Virus record (IMG/VR): IMGVR_UViG_3300043654_000028
Location: 1 to 28,057 of that record
Source: a virus
DNA: 28,057 nucleotides
Direction: 5' to 3' (one strand)
Position numbers and translations under genes: made by a program. Under the pieces are notes generated by a model. It worked only from the letters and a program-made list of their open reading frames with translations. It was not told where the DNA came from and did not search any database. Position 1 is the first letter of the stretch; each line of letters starts with the position of its first letter. Shown piece by piece: positions 7,172-14,337 of this stretch.

Positions 7172-8554
7172 ATGGCTGTGAATATCATGAAGGTCCGCGG
7201 GTTGTACGAGTCCTACCGCGGACAGCCCGGCGGGCGCGGCCGACTGGCGTTCCGCAACACGCTTCGGCAGCAGCTGGGCCTGTGCGATCAGAACGGCAAC
7301 GACTACCGCAATCGCAACGGCGACCGGTGTGTCAAGAACGCTCAGCTCAAACCGGAAGATTTCTCGTTGCAGGAGCTGGCGGAAGCCGTGGTAGGGCCGG
7401 CATGGCGGGTGTTCTTCGATCCGACGAACGAGGGCAGCTTGCAGCAGCTCGCGAGCCATAACCGTCTCGTGGAATCGCAGTACGTCGGCGACAACCGGGC
7501 ATTGCTCGAAGCCACGGGCGTGGGTGTCGATCCCGGGGCATTCCTGGATATCAACACGTTCACGGCGGTTGTCGGCGGCCTGGTCGAGGTCAAGATCCTC
7601 GAAAACTTCCAGAGCCCGAAATTCATAGCCGACGAACTCATGCCGGTTGAACAAACGAAACTCAACGGCCAAAAAATCATCAACGCGGCCCGGATCGGCG
7701 ATAAGGCAATCCGTCGCCAACCTGGCGAACCGCACGCACGCGCCGTATTCGGTGAGCGTTTTGTGTCGACGCCGGCCACTCGAGAAAATGCGCTCGCCAT
7801 CGACGTAACCAAAGAAGCCGTGTTCTACGACTTGACTGGCAACGTGCTCAACGTAGCCGGCGACGTGGGCGAGTGGTTGGGCTACCGCAAAGAACTGGAC
7901 GTGATTGACGCCTTCATCGGCGTAACCAGCGGCTCCAGTGGCGTGTCTGCACTGAGCTACATGGGCACGGCCTACGGGATGTATTCGACCAGCCAAACAA
8001 TCGGCAAGTCAACGATTATCAATCAACAGTCGAACGATCTGCTCGACTGGACGGCCATTGAATCGAGCTGGTTGCTTTCGCAGCGCATGACCGACCCGGA
8101 AACCGCCACCCGCATCGGCGTGATGTACGACACGATCCTAGTGAACCCGGCGAAGCTCAATACGGCGATCCTGATCCTGGGTGCCATCCGCACCGAGGTG
8201 CGCACGACCGGCGGCAACACGCAGGCCACGGCCCCGACATTGCAGATTCGCGACACGCCCAGCGCGCCGTACACGAACGCTTCAATCAAGGTGCTGAGTT
8301 CGCCGCTCGTGGAACAACGCTGCACGGATGCCAGCGGGCTCAATTTGAGCCAGGCAAACGCCAACAAATACTGGTGGCATTTCCAGAAGGGGCGGCCTTT
8401 CCGGTACATGCAGAATTGGCCACTAACTACATGGCAATTCTCCGGTAATCAATACGAGATGCTCGACAAGGGCATTGTAGCAACTTATGGGGCTAACGAA
8501 CGCGGAATCGCGGCGAGTATTTCGCCGTGGCACGTGGTCGAGAACACGAACTAA
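7172..8554 (+). CDS. Major capsid protein (HK97-fold)
   Basis: The product is 460 residues. The first about 110 residues are helical and could be a delta-like internal scaffold or N-arm. Then come LVEVKILENFQSPKFIADELM, GERFVSTPATRENAL, and EAVFYDLTGNVLNVAGDVGEWLGYRKELDVIDAFIG, a pattern of E-loop, spine helix and P-domain typical of major capsid proteins. The C-terminal part (WHFQKGRPFRYMQNWPL) includes the A-domain sheet. Its position after protease/scaffold and decoration genes supports the call. The start ATG 7172 (MAVNIMK) lies after the hairpin; ATG 7164 is out of frame. It would form the icosahedral shell. Confidence 0.82.
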   Translation: MAVNIMKVRGLYESYRGQPGGRGRLAFRNTLRQQLGLCDQNGNDYRNRNGDRCVKNAQLKPEDFSLQELAEAVVGPAWRVFFDPTNEGSLQQLASHNRLVESQYVGDNRALLEATGVGVDPGAFLDINTFTAVVGGLVEVKILENFQSPKFIADELMPVEQTKLNGQKIINAARIGDKAIRRQPGEPHARAVFGERFVSTPATRENALAIDVTKEAVFYDLTGNVLNVAGDVGEWLGYRKELDVIDAFIGVTSGSSGVSALSYMGTAYGMYSTSQTIGKSTIINQQSNDLLDWTAIESSWLLSQRMTDPETATRIGVMYDTILVNPAKLNTAILILGAIRTEVRTTGGNTQATAPTLQIRDTPSAPYTNASIKVLSSPLVEQRCTDASGLNLSQANANKYWWHFQKGRPFRYMQNWPLTTWQFSGNQYEMLDKGIVATYGANERGIAASISPWHVVENTN

Positions 8555-8557
8555 GAG

Positions 8558-8584
8558 GCGCGGTGACGCGCGGGATGGAACCGG
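8558..8584 (+). promoter_or_regulatory. GTGA-tetraloop hairpin and weak ANGGAN hairpin after the capsid gene
   Basis: A GCGCG stem, GTGA (GNRA-type) loop and CGCGC stem lie at 8558-8571. They are followed at 8571-8584 by CGGG, ATGGAA, CCGG, where only three of four pairs form. The second loop is ANGGAN and its GGA is 5 nt before ATG 8585, so it also acts as a normal Shine-Dalgarno. Confidence 0.4.
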
Positions 8585-8779
8585 ATGAGCAAGACAAAAC
8601 AACTGGCGGCTGCGGACGCGGCAGCGGACGAACTGGAGTTGGTGACCTGGTATGTGCAAATGGGCTCGTGCCCGCGAACGATGATCGAATCGCTAACGCG
8701 GGACGGAGCGATTGCGGCGTACAAGGCTCGGTTCGGAATCAAGCGGACGGATTTGGAAGCCGTGGTAACGCGGCTGTGA
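8585..8779 (+). CDS. Small hypothetical protein, 64 aa
   Basis: ATG 8585 follows GATGGAA (8574-8580). The protein is helical, with an Ala-rich N-terminus (KQLAAADAAADELELVTW) and a C-terminal part ending FGIKRTDLEAVVTRL that could be a short HTH-like fold. No family is recognised. It lies between the major capsid gene and another small gene, where head-completion proteins are common, but it is shorter than usual adaptors. Spacing to neighbours is tight, so it is likely co-transcribed. Confidence 0.6.
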   Translation: MSKTKQLAAADAAADELELVTWYVQMGSCPRTMIESLTRDGAIAAYKARFGIKRTDLEAVVTRL

Positions 8780-8780
8780 G

Positions 8781-8794
8781 GCGGATGGACCCGC
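8781..8794 (+). promoter_or_regulatory. ANGGAN hairpin upstream of gene at 8806
   Basis: A GCGG stem, ATGGAC hexaloop and CCGC stem give 4 perfect pairs. The GGA lies 16 nt before the GTG start at 8806. It begins one base after the upstream stop codon. Confidence 0.6.
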
Positions 8795-8805
8795 AAGCGT
8801 GAATC

Positions 8806-9033
8806 GTGGCCGCTCCGGTTTCGTCGCTGACCGCATTGCAGGCCGCTTACCAGAACGCCTGCAACCTTCTCCAGGAGATCACGCTAAAGCCCAAGCCGTC
8901 TTACAGCGTGGACGGCGAGTCGTGGAGCTGGAACGAGTACCAGAGCATGCTGACGCAGCAAATAAAGTCGCTCAAGCAGTTGATACAGGATGAGTCCGGT
9001 CCGTTCATTGTGAGCACGCGGGGGATTACTTGA
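8806..9033 (+). CDS. Small virion-module protein, 75 aa
   Basis: The start is GTG 8806, giving VAAPVSSLTALQAAYQNACN. The helical N-terminus is followed by SYSVDGESWSWNEYQSMLTQQIKSL. The SVDGxSWSWxEY pattern resembles short head-tail joining or neck-associated proteins in siphovirus head modules, but I cannot name the family securely. The 3' end overlaps the next gene by 4 nt (TTGA), indicating coupled translation. It is led by an ANGGAN hairpin. Confidence 0.6.
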   Translation: MAAPVSSLTALQAAYQNACNLLQEITLKPKPSYSVDGESWSWNEYQSMLTQQIKSLKQLIQDESGPFIVSTRGIT

Positions 9034-9365
9034 AAATTGCGTCGGTCGCGATCAACACGAGTACGTCAGGCGACAACGTCATTGTGGCGGCCGTTCCGAA
9101 GAAAATCATTCGCGCCATTTTCTTCAGCCTGAATGCCGCCGCGGCCGTAAACGTGGGATGGCGCGATGGTGCTGCCGGCACCTTTATATCCGGGCCGACA
9201 CCCATGTCCGGGAATAACAATTTCGTCGTTGACTGGGCGTTGCCGATGCCCACTGGTTACACGATTGGCCACTTTGAGACCACGGCGGGCAACGCGTTGG
9301 TGCTCAATCTGAGCGGTGCCGTCCTTGTGGGCGGCCACTTGATTTATGCACTAGCGGACACGTGA
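9030..9365 (+). CDS. Beta-rich virion protein, 111 aa
   Basis: The TTG start at 9030 overlaps the previous stop (TTGA). The product begins MKIASVAINTSTSGDNVIVA and has alternating hydrophobic and polar strands (IRAIFFSLNAAAAVNVGWRD, NFVVDWALPMP, NALVLNLSGAVLVGGHLIYA). It looks like a small beta-sandwich of the sort found in capsid decoration or fibre-base proteins. It has no signal peptide or membrane helix. The exact role is unknown. Gene order (after the capsid and a joining-like gene, before a CsrA-like gene) fits a virion surface or neck part. Confidence 0.6.
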   Translation: MKIASVAINTSTSGDNVIVAAVPKKIIRAIFFSLNAAAAVNVGWRDGAAGTFISGPTPMSGNNNFVVDWALPMPTGYTIGHFETTAGNALVLNLSGAVLVGGHLIYALADT

Positions 9366-9366
9366 A

Positions 9367-9630
9367 ATGCATCCGTCCCTCAAAACGCGGGTTGTCCACA
9401 AGCACGGAGCCGATGGCATCGGTTCGGGCCGGCTCAAGCTACGCCTGGAAAACGGGCAAGCAATCAGCATCGGCGACGACATCAAGGTTACGCTATCGCT
9501 CGACCTGGGCAAGGCTCACTTGATTATCGAGGCACCGCGAACCCTCCGCGTGTGCCGTCTGGGAGACGAAGAGAGCGACGAAAACATAGAGAACACTTCG
9601 GCCGATGGAGCGGCTTTGAAGGCGAGCTGA
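9367..9630 (+). CDS. CsrA/RsmA-like RNA-binding protein, divergent, 87 aa
   Basis: Residues 22-65 align to CsrA: LKLRLENGQAISIGDDIKV matches the start of CsrA up to its IGDEVTV segment, followed by HLIIEAPRTLRVCRL at the APKEVxVHR position. CsrA Leu4, the G9/I14/G15/D16 turn, A36-P37 and the RNA-contacting Arg44 have counterparts; Arg6 does not (Leu). It has a 21-residue N-terminal extension and an acidic, Asn-rich C-terminal tail of about 20 residues. CsrA dimers bind ANGGAN hairpin loops in mRNA and block or aid translation. It sits inside the virion operon, 1 nt after the previous stop. Which RNAs it binds is an inference from the hairpins listed in this window. Confidence 0.68.
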   Translation: MHPSLKTRVVHKHGADGIGSGRLKLRLENGQAISIGDDIKVTLSLDLGKAHLIIEAPRTLRVCRLGDEESDENIENTSADGAALKAS

Positions 9631-9633
9631 ATC

Positions 9634-10086
9634 ATGGCCGATATCGGTTTTTACCACCAGGTGCTTCCCACGGCGTTCGTCACGTCCACGAAAACGCTGG
9701 GGCAGATTCTGGCGGCTGGCAACCAACGCGTGATCGTGAACGAGTGGGACGTCAGTTTCAACGGCACGTCAAACACGGCCACGCCGATCGAGTGTGACGT
9801 AGTGCGGCAGACGAGCGCGGGCACATCGAGCGCGGGCACGCTCCGCAAGCGGTTCCCGGGCGATCCGGAAACGTTGCAGACGGCGTGCTTGATTACGTTT
9901 TCCGCCGAACCCACCGATGCCGGCGACGTGCCTTTGAGCGAACAGGTACACCCTCAGACCGGGTACACTTGGCAGGCGCCGTTTGGCGGCGAAGTGCGTG
10001 TCCAGGGCGGTGCCCGGCTGGGCATTCGCGTGGTGAGCCCCGGTGCGGCCGCGAGCGCATCCGTGCGGCTCGGTTGCGTGGAGTAA
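9634..10086 (+). CDS. Virion structural protein, 150 aa
   Basis: The start MADIGFYHQVLPTAF lies 3 nt after the CsrA-like gene's stop. The protein is beta-rich with Thr/Ser/Gly loops (SFNGTSNTATPIECDVVRQT, SSAGTLRKRFPGDPE). No signal peptide, membrane helix or catalytic motif is seen. This composition, in this operon, suggests a capsid- or neck-surface protein. No named family is recognised. Confidence 0.55.
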   Translation: MADIGFYHQVLPTAFVTSTKTLGQILAAGNQRVIVNEWDVSFNGTSNTATPIECDVVRQTSAGTSSAGTLRKRFPGDPETLQTACLITFSAEPTDAGDVPLSEQVHPQTGYTWQAPFGGEVRVQGGARLGIRVVSPGAAASASVRLGCVE

Positions 10087-10147
10087 ACGGAGCGGCGGCG
10101 AAAGAAGGGCCGCGGCGAACGAGACCTTTTTGATGGAGTTGTTCACG

Positions 10148-10498
10148 ATGAGCGATGAACCGATTATCGGCGCCGCTACTCCGATGGGGCAAGCGGTCTC
10201 GCCCACGCCTCACGAACATCCGCCCAAAAAAATGCGGATGACGGTTGCCGCAATGGCATCCGCGTTCGGCGTGGACCTGGCAACCTTCCGCAAGATCGTG
10301 GGGGCATGCGCATTCGGCAAGACCTTGCACGATGCGTTTTGTGAACGTGTCAATCACACGGTGCTATTCGAGCGCAACTTGCACGACGATGAACCGCGGG
10401 AGCCGGATCGCAAAGCTGAAGACATGAAGAACCGGCTGATGGCAGCCGGCATTCCCGAAGACAAGATGGCCGAAATGTTGGCCGGGCTCACCAAGTAA
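10148..10498 (+). CDS. Hypothetical protein, 116 aa, last gene of the head operon
   Basis: ATG 10148 follows TGATGGAG (10131-10138) by 9 nt; the in-frame ATG at 10133 lies within that site and is less likely. The product starts MSDEPIIGAATPMGQ and has a His/Pro-rich segment (SPTPHEHPPKKMRMT). An HTH-like helical stretch (VAAMASAFGVDLATFRKIVGA) is followed by an acidic C-terminal helix (EDKMAEMLAGL). Function is unknown; the small helical domain could bind protein or DNA. A strong terminator follows 36 nt after its stop. Confidence 0.6.
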   Translation: MSDEPIIGAATPMGQAVSPTPHEHPPKKMRMTVAAMASAFGVDLATFRKIVGACAFGKTLHDAFCERVNHTVLFERNLHDDEPREPDRKAEDMKNRLMAAGIPEDKMAEMLAGLTK

Positions 10499-10534
10499 GC
10501 CGGCCACACAAGCTGCGCTGCCTGGCGTTACGGA

Positions 10535-10575
10535 GGGGCCGGCTCACTTACCCCGGTTGAGCCGGTCCCGTTTTT
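10535..10575 (+). terminator. Rho-independent terminator of the head operon
   Basis: GGGGCCGGCTCA (10535-10546) pairs with TGAGCCGGTCCC (10558-10569) over 12 bp with one G-U, around an 11-nt loop. It is followed by G and TTTTT (10571-10575). This is a textbook intrinsic terminator and separates the head module from what follows. Confidence 0.9.
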
Positions 10576-10632
10576 GACCGCGAAGCGAAGGAGCGCTACC
10601 AGATGACCGCCGATCACGTCCACATCTTTGGC

Positions 10633-10827
10633 TTAACGCCGGCCGATCAAATTGTGCACGCTCTGAAGCGCCTCGATTCGCTCCTCAAGCCGCGTTACCC
10701 GGTTCTGCAATCCCTGCTCGTCTTCGTGAACTTTGGTTGGCTCTGGCGCTCGCGAATCGGCGACGAGAAACCCGCCAGCGATTCCGATTACGAGGGCGGC
10801 AAGAGCGGCTGCAATGTGCTTCTTCAT
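10633..10827 (-). CDS. Small membrane-anchored coiled-coil protein, 64 aa (reverse strand)
   Basis: The start ATG 10827 follows AGAGGA on the minus strand. Residues MKKHIAAALAALVIGIAGGF form a signal anchor or signal peptide. They are followed by a polar stretch (DSRAPEPTKVHEDEQ) and a heptad-like segment (LQNRVTRLEERIEALQSV). Type II membrane topology with an exterior coiled coil resembles spanin or superinfection-exclusion type phage proteins, but no family is recognised. It has its own promoter and opposes the late genes, so it may be expressed at a different time, for example in lysogeny. Confidence 0.7.
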   Translation of the reverse strand: MKKHIAAALAALVIGIAGGFLVADSRAPEPTKVHEDEQGLQNRVTRLEERIEALQSVHNLIGRR

Positions 10828-10864
10828 GGGTCGATCCTCTTGGGTGATAAACAAGACGAACCCC

Positions 10865-10870
10865 ATTATA
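10865..10870 (-). promoter_or_regulatory. -10 element TATAAT for the reverse-strand gene
   Basis: A perfect TATAAT lies on the minus strand, 37 nt before ATG 10827. A weak -35 candidate (CTGGCA) sits 14 nt further upstream, closer than ideal. Transcription would begin near 10858. Confidence 0.6.
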
Positions 10871-10905
10871 CACGAACAGCTGCGTGCCAGCTGCGCTAAA
10901 ACGAA

Positions 10906-13056
10906 ATGCCAACGACGCTATACCTACGGCGTGACGAATCTGCTCCAAGCGGGCTCACGCTGCCGAGCGGCTACCAGGGTGCGTGGGATTTTACTTATGC
11001 CCCCGATGCGGGGGCGGGGGCCAAGGCTCTCGATTCATCTCCCGGAGCAGCGCAGAGCGGGGCAATCCCGTCGTGGGGTTCCCAAGGGCTCACCACCAAA
11101 GGGTATGGTCACGCACAGTTTCTTTCTTCTCCACTGTCCGCCCAAACAATATCTGCCGGCAACTGGACGGTGGCTTTTGCTGCGCTGCTAAACAACGCGA
11201 ACGCTTCGTTTACCTGGGCACCGTTCGTTGGCATTTACCTAATGAACGGTGCGACGGGTGCCGTTCGTTCGACTATTTTTGCGCTGGCACAGCTCACCGG
11301 ATCGGCTGCCGGCCGATCCGGAACGGGCGAATTAACCGGCTATTCAACAACATGCTCCGGATCAAGCGTTGTCGCATCGTCCGGCGACTACATCGCTGTA
11401 GAAATCGGCATTTCAGTCCACAACGTTGGTGGTGCGTCCGTGCCAAACACGGAGGCGTTTTCAAGCGGCACGGTGGCGATCAGTTCGGACAACGTTGCCG
11501 CCTCAAATGCTCAGTCGTTCGTAACGGCTACTGGGGTGTTATCGTTTCTTGCACCTATTCCGATTGTGCAAACGACACAGCACCGCACAGCGGCGGGGCA
11601 CAAACCGAAGATGCCGCCCATCGGCCGCAAGGTGCAGCCGGGGCAAGGCAAATTCGCTCGTATACCGAGAATCGGGCAAACGGCGAGCCCGGTTGCGCGG
11701 CGAGCCAAGCGGGTGGACCAGCCCCCCACGCCATTGATTCCGAAGCTCCACGGCAAGGCGAAATATCACCGGCCGATTAGTACGGGGCAGGTGGGCAATC
11801 CGATCATGCAACGGCACAAGCGGGTTGATCAGGCCCCGCGCCCGCCCGTGCGCCCGCAAAAAGTGAAGCGGACACCATCGTCGTTTCACACGGCCCAGGT
11901 TCTCACGATCACCATTGTGAAATCGCGTCGCGTGGTTAACGTTCGCAAAAACCCGCCGCCACGCCCCGCGAAAGTGCGGAAGACAAAAAAGGCAAGCACG
12001 CAAGCGGTTGTATTGCACGTGCGTGGCCGGCGTGCTCGTGGCGCGGCTAGGCGTTCTACAGGCGGGCAACTTTCGCGAGGGAATAGCACGCGCAGAGGAC
12101 AGCAGCCACTTTTGCGCTCGGGCGTGCAGACACAGATTCAGCGGCGTCGAAAGGTCTTCCGGCCGACGCGGTATGCCAAGCCGCCCACCGGCGGGAAATC
12201 GAAGCACTGGATCGTCGCCAAGAATCCGGCGGCGGTTGCCGGTACTCGACGCGTAATCCCACGACAATTCCCCGCGCCGAAATTCGCGATAAGCAAGCGG
12301 CGGACGAACCGCCGACGCCCGATATGGACCGAATCGATTCACCGTCAGCGATCACGGGTTGCCCGCTTCATGCTGCACGTGGCTTTGCTCTCGCCAGCGC
12401 TGCTTACCCTGGCTCGCCCGCATAGGGTCAACCGCAACGTGCTCAAGGTGGTGGCCATCGCTACAGGCCGGCGGCGATTTGACCGGCAGCGCGTGCCGGC
12501 TTTCCGGCTGGCAAAACGTGTCACGCACGCCCGCTATTTCGTCGTGCCTCTGCTTGTGCCGGCAAAGCGTTCGCGCGTGCTCCAGGGTATACGCCACGGC
12601 TTGCCCCTTCCACGTGTGCGATTCCGCACACACCATCCGCACCGGCAATTTACCTACAAGGTGTCCGGCCGAAAGACCGTGCTCAATTTCGACCCGTTGC
12701 CGGCGCGGCCCAGTCAGACGAAACACCGGAAGTTGCCGAGCACGAATATGCCTTGGACCGTCAAACGGCGGACGACTGGCGAGCAACGGGTACGGCCGCC
12801 CGTGGTGCGTGGCCGGCACAAAGTGTTTCGCGTGCCCGGCTCCGGCAAAATGGCGATTCCGGTGGCGAAGCGGGCGAAGTTCATGGACGCGCCCCGCCCC
12901 AGCGTGCTCATGGTGAGGGGGAGGCACATTCGGCGATTCGTGCGATATGTCCCCGTTCTCGCCCCGTCTGGCGTGAGCGTGGCGGGACCGTACTACGTGG
13001 CGGCCGCGCAAATTTACTGTGCGGGCGCTGCTCAGGGCGACGTGACAACAGAGTGA
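10906..13056 (+). CDS. Large virion-type protein with beta N-terminus and highly basic repeat domain
   Basis: The gene encodes 716 residues. Residues 1-215 are beta-rich and fibre- or lectin-like (GYQGAWDFTYAPDAGAGAK, NWTVAFAALLNNANASFTW). Residues about 220-690 are extremely rich in Arg, Lys, Pro and His, with poorly conserved repeats of about 37-38 residues. A typical core is PVARRAKRVDQPP, IMQRHKRVDQAPRPP, and near the end PVAKRAKFMDAPRPS. The last 30 residues (GVSVAGPYYVAAAQIYC) are neutral and beta-like. No Shine-Dalgarno is obvious at ATG 10906. A net charge this high suggests binding to nucleic acid, polyanionic capsule or the capsid interior. No family is recognised. It is the first gene after the terminator and may need its own promoter. 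Confidence 0.7.
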   Translation: MPTTLYLRRDESAPSGLTLPSGYQGAWDFTYAPDAGAGAKALDSSPGAAQSGAIPSWGSQGLTTKGYGHAQFLSSPLSAQTISAGNWTVAFAALLNNANASFTWAPFVGIYLMNGATGAVRSTIFALAQLTGSAAGRSGTGELTGYSTTCSGSSVVASSGDYIAVEIGISVHNVGGASVPNTEAFSSGTVAISSDNVAASNAQSFVTATGVLSFLAPIPIVQTTQHRTAAGHKPKMPPIGRKVQPGQGKFARIPRIGQTASPVARRAKRVDQPPTPLIPKLHGKAKYHRPISTGQVGNPIMQRHKRVDQAPRPPVRPQKVKRTPSSFHTAQVLTITIVKSRRVVNVRKNPPPRPAKVRKTKKASTQAVVLHVRGRRARGAARRSTGGQLSRGNSTRRGQQPLLRSGVQTQIQRRRKVFRPTRYAKPPTGGKSKHWIVAKNPAAVAGTRRVIPRQFPAPKFAISKRRTNRRRPIWTESIHRQRSRVARFMLHVALLSPALLTLARPHRVNRNVLKVVAIATGRRRFDRQRVPAFRLAKRVTHARYFVVPLLVPAKRSRVLQGIRHGLPLPRVRFRTHHPHRQFTYKVSGRKTVLNFDPLPARPSQTKHRKLPSTNMPWTVKRRTTGEQRVRPPVVRGRHKVFRVPGSGKMAIPVAKRAKFMDAPRPSVLMVRGRHIRRFVRYVPVLAPSGVSVAGPYYVAAAQIYCAGAAQGDVTTE
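11578..12990 (+). repeat. Degenerate ~37-residue coding repeats (basic)
   Basis: This is the coding region for the basic domain of the preceding protein. Clear units begin near residues 250, 287 and 325 (RIPRIGQ..., RPISTGQ..., FHTAQVL...) and near residue 660 (FRVPGSG...). Middle units are worn and hard to phase by eye. Each unit has a small/hydrophobic strand, a cluster such as RAKRVD, a Pro-rich turn and a second basic cluster. Confidence 0.6.
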
Positions 13057-13114
13057 GGGCCTAAATAGCCTAAATCGAATTTGAGCCATTAAAGCCTTTG
13101 TAAGGGTTCACGCA

Positions 13115-13594
13115 ATGAAAACCGCGCGCGAAGTGGCAAACTCCAGTTTTTACCTAGAGAAGATCAAGGCCAATTGGCAGGTACGGAACACCCGCAAACT
13201 CGACGTGGGGCCAACGGCGACAACCCTAATCCAGGTGCGCGGCGGCCTGGCAGCCGAGATCAATCACTTTCACGTCGAGCTGTACGACGTGGAGAACGAC
13301 ACGCACTTCGTGGTGGCGCTCGTGCCCCAACGCCCCGTGTGGACGTTTCGTAAGCTGCCGGTAGATGGTGTGGTGAAAGTTCGCGCCTGCGAAGGTCTAC
13401 GCGATATTGTGCCGCTCGGAGAAGCGGTGTTTATTGAACCATTCGTCCACAAGATCGAGCCCAACGACTGGTATCACTGGTTTGCGTGGGCGGGCCGACG
13501 CCTGGGCCACGAAATTGCGAGCACGCAAGCGCTCGGCATTGCGATTGTGGCAACCAAGCCGTGCAGGGCGATTTGCACGGTGAGCGGGAACTGA
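13115..13594 (+). CDS. Virion-type protein, 159 aa; paralogue of the gene at 13812
   Basis: ATG 13115 follows AAGGG (13102-13106). The 58-nt gap before it is AT-rich and holds GCCTAAAT twice (13059-13066, 13068-13075); a promoter is possible but not clear. The protein has an N-terminal helix and a beta domain (LIQVRGGLAAEINHFHVELYD), then EPNDWYHWFAWAGRR and TQALGIAIVATKPCRA. The aromatic WYHWFAW patch and the IAIVAT strand recur in the product of 13812 (YWWHWCGR, VGIVVAT), so the two are paralogues. The role is unknown; a small tail or head-surface protein is plausible. Confidence 0.6.
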   Translation: MKTAREVANSSFYLEKIKANWQVRNTRKLDVGPTATTLIQVRGGLAAEINHFHVELYDVENDTHFVVALVPQRPVWTFRKLPVDGVVKVRACEGLRDIVPLGEAVFIEPFVHKIEPNDWYHWFAWAGRRLGHEIASTQALGIAIVATKPCRAICTVSGN

Positions 13595-13604
13595 GGATCA
13601 CGCT

Positions 13605-13808
13605 ATGGGCACGGTGGCCTGTGGGTTGTGTGCGTGGCGCGGTGAGCACACGGCGGCGATTCAACAGCCGGCTGGCGGGTTGCCGAGGTGTCCGCGATGT
13701 GGGACGTGCGTGCATTGGGTGTCGCTTTTTGAAACGCTGTTGCTCTTGTTCATCGTGCTGGCGAGTGCGTTCGTGGTTCTGGCGACCTTGTATGCGTTTT
13801 TGGGGTAG
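13605..13808 (+). CDS. Zinc-ribbon membrane protein, 67 aa
   Basis: ATG 13605 lies 10 nt after the previous stop, with GAGGA at 13592-13596. Cysteines 6, 9, 29, 32 and 35 (ACGLCAW and PRCPRCGTC) make a zinc-ribbon-like module. Residues about 42-65 (LFETLLLLFIVLASAFVVLA) form one transmembrane helix. The zinc domain would face the cytoplasm if the N-terminus is inside. No family is recognised. It separates the two paralogues at 13115 and 13812. Confidence 0.65.
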   Translation: MGTVACGLCAWRGEHTAAIQQPAGGLPRCPRCGTCVHWVSLFETLLLLFIVLASAFVVLATLYAFLG

Positions 13809-13811
13809 ACC

Positions 13812-14336
13812 GTGGACCGCGTTGAACCGCACCGAAACCCAGCTTTCGAGGTAAACGTACCGTGGCAACATCATGGCGTGAACCCGAGACCGTGGAACGA
13901 GCCTCCAGAAACGGGCCGGCTACGCCTGATGATCCGGTGGTACTTGCAGACTCGCGATCTCGTGACCGTAGACCAGGGCGGGCAAACGGTTCTCCAGGTG
14001 CAGACGGCCCGCGAGTGCGAGATAACGACCATCCGGGTAGAGTTTCCGGGCGCGCCCCTGGAGCTGAAAAGTAAGATCGGCGTAGGCGAACAGGTGGCGG
14101 CCGTGGGCTTGAGGCGAGTGCCGAAGTGCGGGCGGCATGGCCCATACGGCTATCAGGGAATCGGCGGGTACGTGATCGGGCAGCCGATCCTTTACGAACG
14201 GTTGGAGCCGCCCAATTACTGGTGGCACTGGTGCGGGAGAAACAAGGGGTTGTTGTTGTCGCCTGGATATGCCGTTGGAATTGTTGTGGCCACGAATATG
14301 CCGGCGGCGTGCAAGGTTTTCGTAGGGGGCGAGTGA
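13812..14336 (+). CDS. Virion-type protein, 174 aa; paralogue of the gene at 13115
   Basis: The start is GTG 13812, three nt after the previous stop; ATG 13875 or ATG 13929 (MIRWYLQTRDLV) are alternatives, since the first 40 residues are Pro-rich and unlike the paralogue. The core (TVLQVQTARECEITTIRVEF) matches the beta part of the 13115 product. RLEPPNYWWHWCGRNKG and YAVGIVVATNMPAACKVF match its C-terminal half. Such duplicated small beta proteins are common among decoration and tail-tip proteins, but the function is not shown. Confidence 0.58.
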   Translation: MDRVEPHRNPAFEVNVPWQHHGVNPRPWNEPPETGRLRLMIRWYLQTRDLVTVDQGGQTVLQVQTARECEITTIRVEFPGAPLELKSKIGVGEQVAAVGLRRVPKCGRHGPYGYQGIGGYVIGQPILYERLEPPNYWWHWCGRNKGLLLSPGYAVGIVVATNMPAACKVFVGGE

Positions 14337-14337
14337 T

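Noticed and set aside
7115-7996. Reverse-strand frame opposite the major capsid gene
   Set aside because: Shadow of the capsid gene in GC-rich DNA; no motif or ribosome-binding site.
10603-10899. Plus-strand frame opposite the reverse membrane gene
   Set aside because: The reverse gene has promoter, ribosome-binding site and membrane segment; the plus frame has none.
11539-12342. Reverse-strand frame opposite the basic repeat domain
   Set aside because: Arg-rich shadow reading; the plus-strand frame continues uninterrupted over 716 codons and has recognisable repeats.
13580-13601. Resemblance of GAGGATCAC before gene 13605 to the RNA-phage coat protein operator
   Set aside because: The stem and bulged A of that operator are absent; only a long-loop 4-bp pairing is possible.
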